From Microbaculum marinum (lineage in GTDB: Bacteria > Pseudomonadota > Alphaproteobacteria > Rhizobiales > Tepidamorphaceae), in the NCBI RefSeq assembly GCF_042646165.1, contig NZ_JBHRTC010000014.1: 64,000 nt of DNA; one strand, 5' to 3'. Position numbers and translations under genes: made by a program. Below the pieces are notes generated by a model. It saw only the letters and a list, made by a program, of their open reading frames with translations, did not search any database and was not told the DNA's origin. Below are positions 29,189 through 38,481 of this stretch, piece by piece; position 1 is the stretch's first letter; each line of letters begins with the position of its first letter.

Positions 29189-29580
29189 GATCGTCCTCGT
29201 TGTGTTGTCGCGATGCGCCGCCGTGCGGATTCGTAACGAATACCGGCTGATTCGCAGCACCCCCGTCGGCGTGACGGCACGTCGCCCGAATTTATGCGAC
29301 CGCGCCAGCCTGTCAAGCATACGCCCGCCAGCAAAAACATGGTTTTCCGACGTTCGTATCAGTAATATCAAAAGAATAAAAAGTATAAATCAGACTATTC
29401 GAAACATATTTCCGCAAAGACTTGCCGAAGACGTCGTGTATACGGCAAGAACGAATTTTCGCGTCTGTAGCATGTCGGCAACCCTGCCCGCCGCCGATTT
29501 GCACGGCCCCGGCTCCCGCAGACGGCGAAGGGCGGCGCGCCATGCGCGCCGCCCCTGCCGACGGACCGGAGACCAGGCCG
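29189..29580. other. 392-bp intergenic region with AT-rich segment and hairpin
   Basis: No gene was found. The part 29340-29460 is clearly richer in A+T than its surroundings (aatatcaaaagaataaaa, agtataaatcagactattcg) and probably holds the promoter of the leftward pseudo-protease gene. Near the other end, gggcggcgcgccatgcgcgc with its complement (29531-29555) forms a hairpin just behind the stop of the active protease gene and may terminate it. Confidence 0.6.
29531..29556 (-). terminator. Probable terminator hairpin of the trypsin-like protease gene
   Basis: A perfect inverted repeat, gggcggcgcgc / gcgcgccgccc with a three-base loop, lies 25 bp beyond the protease stop at 29581. On the minus strand only two T residues follow, so it is weaker than the terminator at 28159-28196. 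Confidence 0.5.
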
Positions 29581-30498
29581 TCACTTCCAGTTGCTGATGT
29601 TGTTGAACACGGACCTGTTGATGCGGGTGCCGTGGTTGTTGGTGCTGAACGGCGCGCTGCCATAGGTGCCGTAGGCGTGGATCGCCATGCTGCACGGGCT
29701 GCAGTTGTCCGAACGGTTGTAGTAAACGGGCGAGCCGCTCATGCCGCCGGTCGTGTCGTTCTTGTAGAAGACCCGCCTCGGCTGGGAAACGGTGACGCGG
29801 CCCCTGCTGTACCACTGGGTGAGCGGCTTGTCGCCGGGATAGCCGGCGATCTTCGTCGGCAGGCGCTTGAGGCTGCCCTTCTTCCAGAAATAGCCGAACC
29901 AGCCGGTCTTGTTGCCGACCTTGCACTTCAGCTTGATGGCGCCGTAGTCGTAGTCGTCGCGGCCGGAATTGGCCCAGCCGGCGACCGTGAACAGCCGCTT
30001 CGCCCGGCACGAGCCGTACGGCGCGGTCGTTCCGGTGTAGCCCGGATAGACCCGGAACGAGGACTTGGAGTAGTAGCCGACGCCGGGATCGTAGACGCAG
30101 TGGCCGGCGGTCACCACCAGCCGCGGGCTGACCATCCAGCCGGTGCAGCGGCCCTCTTCGAACGTGATCAGCGTCACCGCCCGATAGGGGTACTTCCTGG
30201 TGTTGTTGACCTGCTTGCGGGTGTCCGCGCCGATGATCGATTCCGGCCCGATCGGCTCCAGCGCCCGGATCGCCGCGATCTCGGAGGTGGGAAGCCTCTG
30301 CTCGAGCGCAGCCGCGATGCCGCTGTAGCCGGTCGAGCCCTTGTTGCTTTCGGAAAGACGGCCATTGCCGCGCTTTTCCGAGACCCTCAGGTCCTTGCCG
30401 TCGTCGGACATGGCCGTGTGCATGCTCTGGGCCGAAGCCGCGAGAGGTGCGGCAAGCAGCGCAAATCCGAGCATCACGCCCGTAATCAATGTCTTCAT
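29581..30498 (-). CDS. Secreted trypsin-like serine protease (intact triad)
   Basis: The 305-residue product has a signal peptide (MKTLITGVMLGFALLAAPLAASA, 1-23) and a chymotrypsin-fold domain of V8/glutamyl-endopeptidase type. The triad is visible: H133 in VVTAGHCVYD, D184 in DDYDYGAIKL and S256 in GGMSGSPVYY. Paired cysteines are present near the His (C118, C134) and in DNCSPCS. A GAGGGC site precedes the ATG at 30498. It lies in tandem with its inactive paralogue, with separate promoter and terminator regions, so each is probably its own transcript. Confidence 0.9.
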   Translation of the reverse strand: MKTLITGVMLGFALLAAPLAASAQSMHTAMSDDGKDLRVSEKRGNGRLSESNKGSTGYSGIAAALEQRLPTSEIAAIRALEPIGPESIIGADTRKQVNNTRKYPYRAVTLITFEEGRCTGWMVSPRLVVTAGHCVYDPGVGYYSKSSFRVYPGYTGTTAPYGSCRAKRLFTVAGWANSGRDDYDYGAIKLKCKVGNKTGWFGYFWKKGSLKRLPTKIAGYPGDKPLTQWYSRGRVTVSQPRRVFYKNDTTGGMSGSPVYYNRSDNCSPCSMAIHAYGTYGSAPFSTNNHGTRINRSVFNNISNWK

Positions 30499-30776
30499 TT
30501 CTGCCCTCGTAGTCGCTAGTATAGGGGTTTCGCCGCGTTCGACCGGCAATCACAGACGTCGAACGCCATAAGGCCGGCCGATTGCACTGCCGGCAATACC
30601 GCAGAGCCAGGCAATCGGGCGATCCGTGGAACCATTATCGGTCCGCCCCCTTCCTATACATTGGTAGCCGGTGAAATGGAATTGCCGTGCGAGCACTTCG
30701 ATGCGTCTTGAAACCGCCCGAGCCGGTGAGCACAGTGGGCGGCGATTCGGGATCCGAACTCTGGAGGAGTGAAACG

Positions 30777-31973
30777 ATGCGCCGCCTAGCACACCTGTGC
30801 CTGACCGTGGCCGGACTGGCGATGGCAACCGTCGGCAGCGCCGATGCGGCGACCTGCCACGGCGGCGCGAGCTTTTCCCAGTGGCTCGAAGGGGTCAAGG
30901 CCGAGGCCGCGGCGCAGGGCATCTCGCAGCAGACGATCCAGTCGGCGCTGGGCAACGTCCGGTTCGACCAGTCGATCGTCAACAAGGACCGCGGCCAGGG
31001 CGTCTTCTCGCAAAGCTTCCTCGAGTTTTCCGACCGCATGGTCAACCAGTACCGGCTCGACAACGGCCGCAAGCATCTCACCGGCAAGAAGGCGATGTTC
31101 GATTCGATCGAACAGCAGTTCGGCGTGCCGGGGCCGGTGCTGGTGGCGTTCTGGGCGCTGGAGACGGATTTCGGCGCGAACACCGGCGACACCTCGACGC
31201 TGAACGCGCTGGCGTCGCTGGCATATGACTGCCGGCGGCCGCAGCTGTTCCGCGAACAGCTGCTGGCGGCCCTGAAGATCATCCAGCGGGGCGACCTCAG
31301 CGTCGCCGAGATGCGCGGCGCCTGGGCGGGCGAACTCGGGCAGACCCAGTTCCTGCCGAAGGACTACTGGGAGACGGCGGTCGACTTCGACGGCGACGGG
31401 CGACGCAACCTGATCAAGAGCTCGGCCGACGCGCTCGCCTCATCCGCCGCGCTTCTCAAGAAGCACGGCTGGCGCGCCGGCCAGCCGTGGCTGGAAGAAG
31501 TGAAGGTCCCCGCCGGCATCCAGTGGGACCAGGCCGACATCGCCATCCAGCATCCGCGCTCGGAATGGGCCCGTATCGGGGTTACGCGCATCGACGGTTC
31601 GCCGCTGCCAGCCGACGGGCTGCCGGCATCGCTGCTGCTGCCGATGGGCCGCAACGGTCCCGCCTTCCTTGCCTATCCGAACTTCCAGGTCTACCTGCAG
31701 TGGAACCAGTCGCTGGTCTATGCGACGACCGCAGCCTACCTCGCCACCCGCCTGGCGGGAGCGCCGAAGGTCAGCCGCGGCAGCGCGCCGGCGCTGAGCC
31801 GCAACCAGATCATCGAACTGCAGAAGGCGCTCGTCGCCCGTGGCTACGACGTCGGCAAGGTGGACGGCATCATCGGCGCCAACACGCGGGCGGCGGTGAA
31901 GGCGGTGCAGGCGCAACTGGGCATGCCGGCCGATTCCTACCCGACGCCGGACCTTCTGCAGAAGCTGCGCTGA
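30777..31973 (+). CDS. Lytic murein transglycosylase (MltB-like) with peptidoglycan-binding domain
   Basis: The 398-residue protein has a signal peptide (MRRLAHLCLTVAGLAMATVGSADA). Its SLT_2/MltB catalytic domain spans about 30-325, with the acid glutamate in VAFWALETDFGAN and ELGQTQFLPKDYWETAVDFDGDG, both family hallmarks. A C-terminal PG_binding_1 domain (about 335-398) contains LQKALVARGYDVGKVDGIIG. The enzyme cleaves glycan strands in the periplasm to 1,6-anhydro products. The ATG is preceded by CTGGAGGAGTG; the longer frame from 30687 lacks a signal peptide. Confidence 0.93.
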   Translation: MRRLAHLCLTVAGLAMATVGSADAATCHGGASFSQWLEGVKAEAAAQGISQQTIQSALGNVRFDQSIVNKDRGQGVFSQSFLEFSDRMVNQYRLDNGRKHLTGKKAMFDSIEQQFGVPGPVLVAFWALETDFGANTGDTSTLNALASLAYDCRRPQLFREQLLAALKIIQRGDLSVAEMRGAWAGELGQTQFLPKDYWETAVDFDGDGRRNLIKSSADALASSAALLKKHGWRAGQPWLEEVKVPAGIQWDQADIAIQHPRSEWARIGVTRIDGSPLPADGLPASLLLPMGRNGPAFLAYPNFQVYLQWNQSLVYATTAAYLATRLAGAPKVSRGSAPALSRNQIIELQKALVARGYDVGKVDGIIGANTRAAVKAVQAQLGMPADSYPTPDLLQKLR

Positions 31974-32028
31974 CGCGCCGCCGCGAAACACGCCCGCGCA
32001 TCGTCGGCCGGTCCGGTGAGGCAACAGG

Positions 32029-32934
32029 ATGGATGAGGGAGCAGCCGTTCAACTCGCCGCAGGCGACCTGCGGGCGGAGATCCGGCCGGATTGCGGCGGG
32101 TCGCTGGGCGGCTTCTGGTCGCAGACGCCGGCGGGCACGACCGACTGGATGCGGCGGGCCCGGCCGGACGCCGCGGATGCACGCGGCATGGCCTGCTATC
32201 CGCTGGTGCCGTTCTCGAACCGGATCCGGGAGGGACGGTTCACCTTCCTCGATCGCGAAATCGTGCTGCCCCTGAACTACGCGCCGCACCCGCACGTCAT
32301 TCACGGGCACGGCTGGCAGGCGGCCTGGCAGGTCGCCGAGAGAACCGGCCACACCGCCGTCCTGCACTACCGGCATGCCGCCGACGCCTGGCCCTGGACC
32401 TACCTGGCCGAGCAACGCTTCGCACTGGACGCCGCGACGCTGACCATCGCGATCTCGGTGACGAACCTCGACGACACGCCGATGCCGGCCGGCATCGGGC
32501 TGCACCCCTATTTCCCGCGGCACCCCGGAGGCCGGCTTTCGGCATCGGTCGGGGGCCTGTGGCGGTCGGACGACGAAGTGATGCCGACCGACCTGGTTCC
32601 AGCCGACACCGTCTGGCCGGCGGGAGCGCCGCTGATCGCGGACGAGCAACCGCTCGACAACTGCTTCACGGCGTGGGGGAAGCGGCTCGCAATCGACTGG
32701 CCCGGCTCGGACCGCGGTGACGCACGGCACCTGTCGCTGGAGGCATCCGGACCGCTCGACTTCCTGATCGTCTTCACCCCGCCCGGCGCCTCCTTCTTCT
32801 GCGCCGAGCCGGTGTCGCACTGCATCGACGCCTTCAACCTCGCGCGGACCCGCGACGACACCGGAATGGTGGCACTCGGTCCCGGCGAGACGCTGTCGGG
32901 CGAAGTCGTCTTTCGTCCGGGTCGGGCGCGGTAG
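32029..32934 (+). CDS. Aldose 1-epimerase family protein
   Basis: A 301-residue galactose-mutarotase-like protein that would interconvert alpha and beta sugar anomers. The active-site elements are HVIHGHGWQAAW, GIGLHPYF and a glutamate in FFCAEPVSHCIDAFN. It starts 55 bp after the transglycosylase and may be co-transcribed. The exact sugar is unknown. The convergent amidotransferase gene ends 5 bp away. Confidence 0.9.
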   Translation: MDEGAAVQLAAGDLRAEIRPDCGGSLGGFWSQTPAGTTDWMRRARPDAADARGMACYPLVPFSNRIREGRFTFLDREIVLPLNYAPHPHVIHGHGWQAAWQVAERTGHTAVLHYRHAADAWPWTYLAEQRFALDAATLTIAISVTNLDDTPMPAGIGLHPYFPRHPGGRLSASVGGLWRSDDEVMPTDLVPADTVWPAGAPLIADEQPLDNCFTAWGKRLAIDWPGSDRGDARHLSLEASGPLDFLIVFTPPGASFFCAEPVSHCIDAFNLARTRDDTGMVALGPGETLSGEVVFRPGRAR

Positions 32935-32939
32935 TCCTG

Positions 32940-33740
32940 CTACCGCGATGCGGTCCTTGCCGGCCGCTGCCTCGGCAGGAAGGGGCTTATCTCCATCGAA
33001 CGGTCCGGCCGCACCACGATGACGCTGTCCTCGGGTACGGCATGCCACTCGGAATGCTGGTCGTCATAGGGTTCCGAGGCGATCACCACGCCGCTGCCGA
33101 AGGCGCGGTGATAAAGCGTCGGGGCGATATGGTGGCGAGCCCACCGGAACGCCCACAGGCTTTCGCCGTCGGTGTGGACGGCGGCGAGTTCGAGGGGCTC
33201 GTTGTGATCCAGATCGGCGTTCAACGCGACGATATCGCTGAGCGTTTGCGCCATCGCGGCGATCGGATCGGTCTCCATCCCCCTGCCCATGGCAATCAGG
33301 AAGATCGCCTCACTGTCGCTCGCACCCTTGCGATAGCGGTAGAGGTCGGCGGGAATCATCATCTCGATGGCGCGGCGGATCCGCGTGTAGCCGCCGATGT
33401 AGCCGTTGTGCATGAACAGGCGCCGGCCGACCGCAAACGGGTGACAGTTCGCGGTCGCCACCTCGCCGGCGGTCGCCGCCCGGATGTGGCCGGCAAACAT
33501 CGGCGAACGGAGCTGGTGACAGATCGACAGCAGGTTGGAATCGCCCCAGGCGGGACGGACCGAGCGGTACAGCCCCGGCGCCTCCCGGTTCCCGTACCAG
33601 CCGACGCCGCAGCCGTCGCCATTGACCGTCCAATGCGACTCGCGCGCCTCGCGCGACTGCCGGATCAGCGAGCGGGGCGGATCGGACAGCTGCGTCTCGA
33701 GATAGATCGGCTCGCCGGAATAGGCGACTAGACGGCACAT
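32940..33740 (-). CDS. Class II glutamine amidotransferase, YafJ/EgtC type
   Basis: A 266-residue Ntn-hydrolase beginning MCRLVAYSGEP, where Cys2 becomes the N-terminal nucleophile after Met removal. Conserved segments are NGDGCGVGWYG, FAGHIRAATAGEVATANCHPF, FMHNGYIGGY and SDSEAIFLIAMG. Relatives include YafJ and the ergothioneine amidohydrolase EgtC. No egt genes lie here, so the substrate is unassigned. Confidence 0.88.
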   Translation of the reverse strand: MCRLVAYSGEPIYLETQLSDPPRSLIRQSREARESHWTVNGDGCGVGWYGNREAPGLYRSVRPAWGDSNLLSICHQLRSPMFAGHIRAATAGEVATANCHPFAVGRRLFMHNGYIGGYTRIRRAIEMMIPADLYRYRKGASDSEAIFLIAMGRGMETDPIAAMAQTLSDIVALNADLDHNEPLELAAVHTDGESLWAFRWARHHIAPTLYHRAFGSGVVIASEPYDDQHSEWHAVPEDSVIVVRPDRSMEISPFLPRQRPARTASR

Positions 33741-33865
33741 GACGGTGATCCTCCCGGGCGTTTCGCGGAAGTATCGCCGAATTCGGCGGGAGAAAGAAGG
33801 ACGACGGCAGCCCCTCCAAGGCCGGCCGGATCAGCGCAGCGCGTTGCCGTCGGTAATGCAGGCGC

Positions 33866-35185
33866 CTACACCGCCACCGGCAGGTCGACGACGCCCTCCT
33901 CGCCGAACACCCGGCGATAGCGGGCGACCTCGTCGTTCGGACCGGAAGCCTTGGTGACGTTGTCCGACAGCTTCACCGCCGGACGCCCGTCGGCCTCGGT
34001 CACCTTGCAGACGAGCGAGATCGCCTTGAGCTGGCCGTCGAAGCCGCTCGGGGCGCAGCCGCGGAAGTCGTTGGTGAGATTGGTGCCCCAGCCGATCAGC
34101 ACGTTGGTCTTGCCGCGCAGGTGGCGGACCGAGGCCTCGATGGTGTCGACGTCCATGCCGTCGGACAGGATGATGGACTTTTCCATCGGATCCTCGCCGT
34201 AGGCCTTCCAATAGGAGATCAGTTCCTCCGCCCCCTCGATCGGCGGCTTGGAATCCGGCCGCGCGCCCTTCCAGCCGGCCACCCACGACGGCGCGTTCCT
34301 GAGAAAGTTGGTGGTGCCGAAGCAGTCCGGCAGCACGACCTTCAGATTGCCGTCGTACATCGTCGCCCAGTCGGCGAGCACCTGATAGGGGGAGGCGCGG
34401 AGCTCGTCGTCGCTGTCGGCCAACGCGGCATAGACCATCGGCAGCTCGTGGGCGTTGGTGCCGATCGCCTCGAGGCCGAGTTCCATCGCCATCTTGACGT
34501 TGGAGGTTCCCGTCAGGCTGTCACCGAGACCCTCCTTCAGCGCCTCCACGCACCAGAGCTGCCAGAGATAGGAGTGCCGGCGCCGGGTGCCGAAGTCGCC
34601 GACCTTGAGCGGACCTTCCTTGGCGAGCACCCTGAGGCGTTCGATCTTGTCCCAGAGCCGCGACTTGGCGCGCGCGTAAAGCACGTCGAGCTCGAAGCGG
34701 TTCATGCCGCGCACCGCCGCACGGGAGCGCAGCTCGGTGATGATGGCGAGCGCCGGGACCTCCCACATGCTGGTCTCGCGCCACGGGCCCTCGAAGCGGA
34801 GTTCGTACTGGCCGTCGTGGCGGGTCAGCTCGTATTCGGGAAGCTGGAAATCGGCGAGCCAGGCCAGGTAGTCCGGATCGAAGATCTGGGTGCGGCCGTA
34901 AAACGTGTTGCCGGCGAGCCAGATCAGCTCGTTCTTGCCGAAGCGAAGCGTGCGGGCGTGGTCGAGCTGGGCGCGCAGCTCGCCCTCGTCGACCTCGTCG
35001 GCAAGCCTGACGGACTCCGTCCGGTTCACCAGCGAGAAGGTGACGTTCACGTCCGCGTGCAGCCGATGGATCATCGATCCCATCAGCAGCTTGTAGAAGT
35101 CCGTATCGAGCAGCGTGCGCACGATCGGATCAAGCTTCCAGGTGTGATCGTGCACCCGCTTCGCGATATCAACCCTTACGGGCAT
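33866..35185 (-). CDS. pncB: Nicotinate phosphoribosyltransferase
   Basis: PncB makes nicotinate mononucleotide from nicotinate, PRPP and ATP in NAD salvage. The 439-residue protein has LLDTDFYKLLMGSMIHRL, FGTRRRHSYLWQ, LTGTSNVKMAMELG, IGTNAHELPMVYAAL, IILSDGMDVDTIEA and IGWGTNLTNDF, which cover the family motifs, including the region of the autophosphorylated His. The ATG at 35185 follows GGGGGAGGCAG; a GTG at 35200 is also in frame. It appears monocistronic. Confidence 0.95.
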   Translation of the reverse strand: MPVRVDIAKRVHDHTWKLDPIVRTLLDTDFYKLLMGSMIHRLHADVNVTFSLVNRTESVRLADEVDEGELRAQLDHARTLRFGKNELIWLAGNTFYGRTQIFDPDYLAWLADFQLPEYELTRHDGQYELRFEGPWRETSMWEVPALAIITELRSRAAVRGMNRFELDVLYARAKSRLWDKIERLRVLAKEGPLKVGDFGTRRRHSYLWQLWCVEALKEGLGDSLTGTSNVKMAMELGLEAIGTNAHELPMVYAALADSDDELRASPYQVLADWATMYDGNLKVVLPDCFGTTNFLRNAPSWVAGWKGARPDSKPPIEGAEELISYWKAYGEDPMEKSIILSDGMDVDTIEASVRHLRGKTNVLIGWGTNLTNDFRGCAPSGFDGQLKAISLVCKVTEADGRPAVKLSDNVTKASGPNDEVARYRRVFGEEGVVDLPVAV

Positions 35186-35337
35186 GCCTGCCTCCCCCAC
35201 GCGCGGGACCGTTCGGTCCCTGGAGGCGCATAGGACAACACCGCGGGTGTGCCGCGCAACCCGCAGGCGTCATGACGGCTATGCCGACCGTGCAACGGAG
35301 GCGTCGGATTGGGCCTTCCGGGCAGCCGCGCGCGGCC

Positions 35338-36102
35338 TCATGCGATGGTCACGCCGCCGTCGGCCACGATGACCTGTCCGGTGATGAAGCTCGCAGCCGG
35401 CGACGCCAGGAAGGCGGCGACCGGACCGATCTCCTCGGGCCGGCCGATCCGCCGCAGCGGCGTCGCATCGGTGCGCTGCTTCAGGCCCTCTGCGTCCTCC
35501 CACAGGGCGCGCGCGAAGTCCGTCCTGATCAGCCCCGGAGCGATGCAGTTGACGCGGACGTTCCTGGGGCCCCACTCAACCGCGAGGTTCCGGGCGAGGG
35601 CGAAGTCGGCGGCCTTGGAGATTCCGTAGGTGCCGATGACCGGACTGCCGCGCAGCCCGCCGATCGACGACACAATGATCATCGATCCGCCGCCGCGCTC
35701 GGCCATCTCGGGCAGCACGAGGTTGGCGAACCAGACGTTCGCCTTGACGTTTGAGTCCATGATCTTGTCGAACTGCTCGTCGGTGAGCGACGACATCGGG
35801 CCGTAGTGCGGGTTGACCGCCGCGTTCGACACCATGACGTCGATCCGGCCCCAGTGCTCGCGGGTGCGTGCGACCAGCGCCTGCACCTCGTCCCGGCGGG
35901 AGACGTTGCAGGGCACGACGATCGCCTCGCCGCCATGCGAACGGATGCCCTCGGCGACGGTCTCGCAGGCCTCCCGCTTGCGGCTCGAAATCACCACCCG
36001 GGCGCCGAGCGAGGCCATCGTCTCGGCGATCGACCTGCCGATGCCCTTGCTGGACCCCGTGACGATGGCGACCTGCCCGGCGAGGCTGAAGGGGTTGTTC
36101 AT
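35338..36102 (-). CDS. Short-chain dehydrogenase/reductase, last gene of the dicarboxylate operon
   Basis: A 254-residue classical SDR: cofactor loop TGSSKGIG (15-22), SNAAV, and catalytic S146, Y159 and K163 (IVSSIGG, TYGISK). The C-terminus reads GQVIVADGGVTIA. In this setting it may oxidise a hydroxyacyl intermediate or take the place of the last gene of a pim-type operon. It begins 8 bp after the pimD-like gene, so it is surely part of the same transcript. The cofactor preference and substrate are not evident. Confidence 0.85.
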   Translation of the reverse strand: MNNPFSLAGQVAIVTGSSKGIGRSIAETMASLGARVVISSRKREACETVAEGIRSHGGEAIVVPCNVSRRDEVQALVARTREHWGRIDVMVSNAAVNPHYGPMSSLTDEQFDKIMDSNVKANVWFANLVLPEMAERGGGSMIIVSSIGGLRGSPVIGTYGISKAADFALARNLAVEWGPRNVRVNCIAPGLIRTDFARALWEDAEGLKQRTDATPLRRIGRPEEIGPVAAFLASPAASFITGQVIVADGGVTIA

Positions 36103-36110
36103 CGGGCTGC

Positions 36111-37259
36111 TCAGGCCGCCACCAGGCTGTCGCCGCCCGCAACCACGTCGAGATGGTGGTCGACGTTTCCGAAGGTGGCGTCGATCATCGTCGCCCGTTT
36201 GAAGTAGTGGCCGACCTTGAATTCCATGGTCATGCCGACGCCGCCGTGCAGCTGAATGCCGCTCTGGCCGACGCTCTTCGCCGAGCGCCCGATCTGGACC
36301 TTGGCCGCAGCCACCGCCTGCCGGCGGGCGGCCGCGTCAGGATCGCCGGCCATCATGGTCGCGAACATCGCCATGGAGCGGGCCTGCTCCAGGTCGACAT
36401 ACATGTCGACGGCTGCATGCTGCAGGGCCTGGAAGCTGCCGATCGGCACGCCGAACTGCTTGCGCACCTTCAGGTACTCGACCGTCTCCTCGTGAATCAC
36501 GGCGAGATTTCCGACGGCTTCGGCGCACAGCGCGGCGATCGCCTCGTCGACCGCCCGTTCGATGACGGGCAGTCCGTCCTCCGGGTTGCCGACGACCGCC
36601 TCCGGGCCGACCCGGACGTTCTCGAACAGGATGTCGGCAGCCCGGTGGCCGTCCTGGGTCGCGTAGCCGCGCCGCGAGACGCCCTCGGCGCCGGCATCTA
36701 CGAGGAACAGTCCGATGCCGTCGCGGTCGCGGCGACCGCCGCCGGTACGGGCGGAGACGATCAGCCGGTCGGCGCTGTCGCCGTGCAGCACCACGGTCTT
36801 GTGTCCGTCGACGATCCAGCCGTCGCCGTCCTTGCGGGCCGTCGTCGCGACATCGAAGAGGTCGTAGCGCGACTGGCTCTCCGCCTGGGCGAAGGCGAGC
36901 AGCAACCCGCCCTCGGCGATCTGCGGAATCAGGTCGGCCTTCTGGTCCTTGCTGCCGGCATGGCGCAGCAGGCCGCCGGCCAGCACCACCGTCGGAAAAT
37001 AGGGCTCCAGAACCAGCGCCCGGCCGAAGGCCTCCATCACGATCATCGTCTCGACCGCGCCGCCGTCGATACCGCCGTACTCGGACGCGAAGGGCAGCGC
37101 CAGCAGGCCGAGCTCGGCGTACCGGGCCCACATGTCCCGGCTCCAGCCCGGCTCGCCGCCGAGCCATCCGTTGCGGCTCTCGAAATCGTACCGGTCGGCC
37201 AGAAGCCGCTCGACGCTGTCCTTGAGCAGCCGCTGCTCGTCGCTGAGATCGAAGTCCAT
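36111..37259 (-). CDS. pimD: Pimeloyl-CoA dehydrogenase small subunit-like acyl-CoA dehydrogenase
   Basis: A 382-residue acyl-CoA dehydrogenase-fold protein beginning MDFDLSDEQRLLKDSVERLL, very like PimD of Rhodopseudomonas. Shared segments are GAVETMIVMEAFGRALVLEPY, SRYDLFDVATTA, YLKVRKQFGVPIGSFQALQH and IQLHGGVGMTMEFKVGHYFKR. It should pair with the adjacent large subunit to form the alpha,beta double bond of dicarboxyl-CoA substrates, passing electrons to ETF. It is separated from its neighbours by 8 bp on both sides. Confidence 0.85.
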   Translation of the reverse strand: MDFDLSDEQRLLKDSVERLLADRYDFESRNGWLGGEPGWSRDMWARYAELGLLALPFASEYGGIDGGAVETMIVMEAFGRALVLEPYFPTVVLAGGLLRHAGSKDQKADLIPQIAEGGLLLAFAQAESQSRYDLFDVATTARKDGDGWIVDGHKTVVLHGDSADRLIVSARTGGGRRDRDGIGLFLVDAGAEGVSRRGYATQDGHRAADILFENVRVGPEAVVGNPEDGLPVIERAVDEAIAALCAEAVGNLAVIHEETVEYLKVRKQFGVPIGSFQALQHAAVDMYVDLEQARSMAMFATMMAGDPDAAARRQAVAAAKVQIGRSAKSVGQSGIQLHGGVGMTMEFKVGHYFKRATMIDATFGNVDHHLDVVAGGDSLVAA

Positions 37260-37267
37260 GCCGTCCC

Positions 37268-38473
37268 CTAAAGTCCCAGGATCGCCTTGGCGATGATGTT
37301 CTTCTGGATCTCGTTCGATCCGCCGTAGATCGAGATCTTGCGCCAGTTGAAGTAGGTCGGTGCGGCAGGTCCCGCCCAGTCCGGACCGATCGGCGGCTCG
37401 TTCGAGCCCTCGTCAGGCTCTTCCTCGTATGGCAACGCGAAGGGGCCGACCACGTCCATCAGCAGTTCCGTCGTCGCCTGCTGGATCTGCGAACCCTTGA
37501 TCTTGAGGATCGACGAGGCCGGATCGGGCCGCCCCGTATTGCCGCGCCTGGCGTCGGCCGCGACGACGCGGAGCTGGGTCATCTCCAGCGCCTTCAGCTC
37601 GATCTCGACGGAGGCAAGCTTCTCGCGGAACTTCGGGGATTCGATCAGCGGACGGTCATCCTGCGTCACCTGGCCGGCCAGTTCGCGGATCCGCTGCAGC
37701 CGCTGCTTGGAGACGCCGACGCGGGCGATGCCGACGCGTTCGTTGCCGAGCAGGAACTTGGCGTAGTCCCAGCCCCTGTTCTCCTCGCCGACGAGGTTTT
37801 CGGCGGGCACCCGCACGTCGTCGAAGAACACCTCGTTGACCTCGCGGCCGCCGTCGAAGGTCTGGATCGGCCGCACCGTGATGCCCGGCGTCTCCATGTC
37901 GATCAGCAGAAACGAGATGCCCTGCTGGCGCTTTTCGGCATGCGGGTCGGTGCGCACCAGGCAGAAGATCCAGTCGGCATACTGGGCGAGCGTCGTCCAG
38001 GTCTTCTGGCCGTTGACGACGTAGTGGTCGCCGTCGCGCCTGGCCGAGGTCCGCAGCGAGGCGAGATCGGAGCCGGCTCCGGGCTCCGAGAAGCCCTGGC
38101 ACCACCAGTCGTCGATATTGGCGATGCGCGGCAGGAAGCGCTGCTTCTGGGCATCGCTGCCGAAGGTGTAGATGACCGGACCGACCATCGACACGCCGAA
38201 CGGCAACGGCATCGGCGCCGGCGTGCGCTGCATCTCCTCCTGGAAGATGTACTGCTGCATCGGCCCCCAGCCGGTGCCGCCGTACTCGACCGGCCAGTGC
38301 GGCACCGCCCAGCCCTTCTCGTTGAGGATGCGCTGCCAGGCGACGATGTCGTCCTTCGACAGGTGGTGCCCGTCGACCATCTTGGCGCGGATGGCCTCGG
38401 GCAGCGCCTTGCGGAAGAACGACCGCACCTCGTCGCGGAAGGCGATCTCCTCCTCGGTGAACCTGAGATCCAT
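37268..38473 (-). CDS. pimC: Pimeloyl-CoA dehydrogenase large subunit-like acyl-CoA dehydrogenase
   Basis: The 401-residue FAD enzyme starts MDLRFTEEEIAFRDEVRSFF. It contains WPVEYGGTGWGPMQQYIFQEEM, WWCQGFSEPGAGSDLASLRT, VNGQKTWTTLAQYADWIFCLVRTDP and ISIYGGSNEIQKNIIAKAILGL, the pattern of PimC. It oxidises medium-chain dicarboxyl-CoA thioesters with the small subunit encoded next. I used the ATG at 38473 because it begins the conserved N-terminus, 8 bp behind the thiolase gene. Confidence 0.86.
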   Translation of the reverse strand: MDLRFTEEEIAFRDEVRSFFRKALPEAIRAKMVDGHHLSKDDIVAWQRILNEKGWAVPHWPVEYGGTGWGPMQQYIFQEEMQRTPAPMPLPFGVSMVGPVIYTFGSDAQKQRFLPRIANIDDWWCQGFSEPGAGSDLASLRTSARRDGDHYVVNGQKTWTTLAQYADWIFCLVRTDPHAEKRQQGISFLLIDMETPGITVRPIQTFDGGREVNEVFFDDVRVPAENLVGEENRGWDYAKFLLGNERVGIARVGVSKQRLQRIRELAGQVTQDDRPLIESPKFREKLASVEIELKALEMTQLRVVAADARRGNTGRPDPASSILKIKGSQIQQATTELLMDVVGPFALPYEEEPDEGSNEPPIGPDWAGPAAPTYFNWRKISIYGGSNEIQKNIIAKAILGL

Positions 38474-38481
38474 CGACGGCG

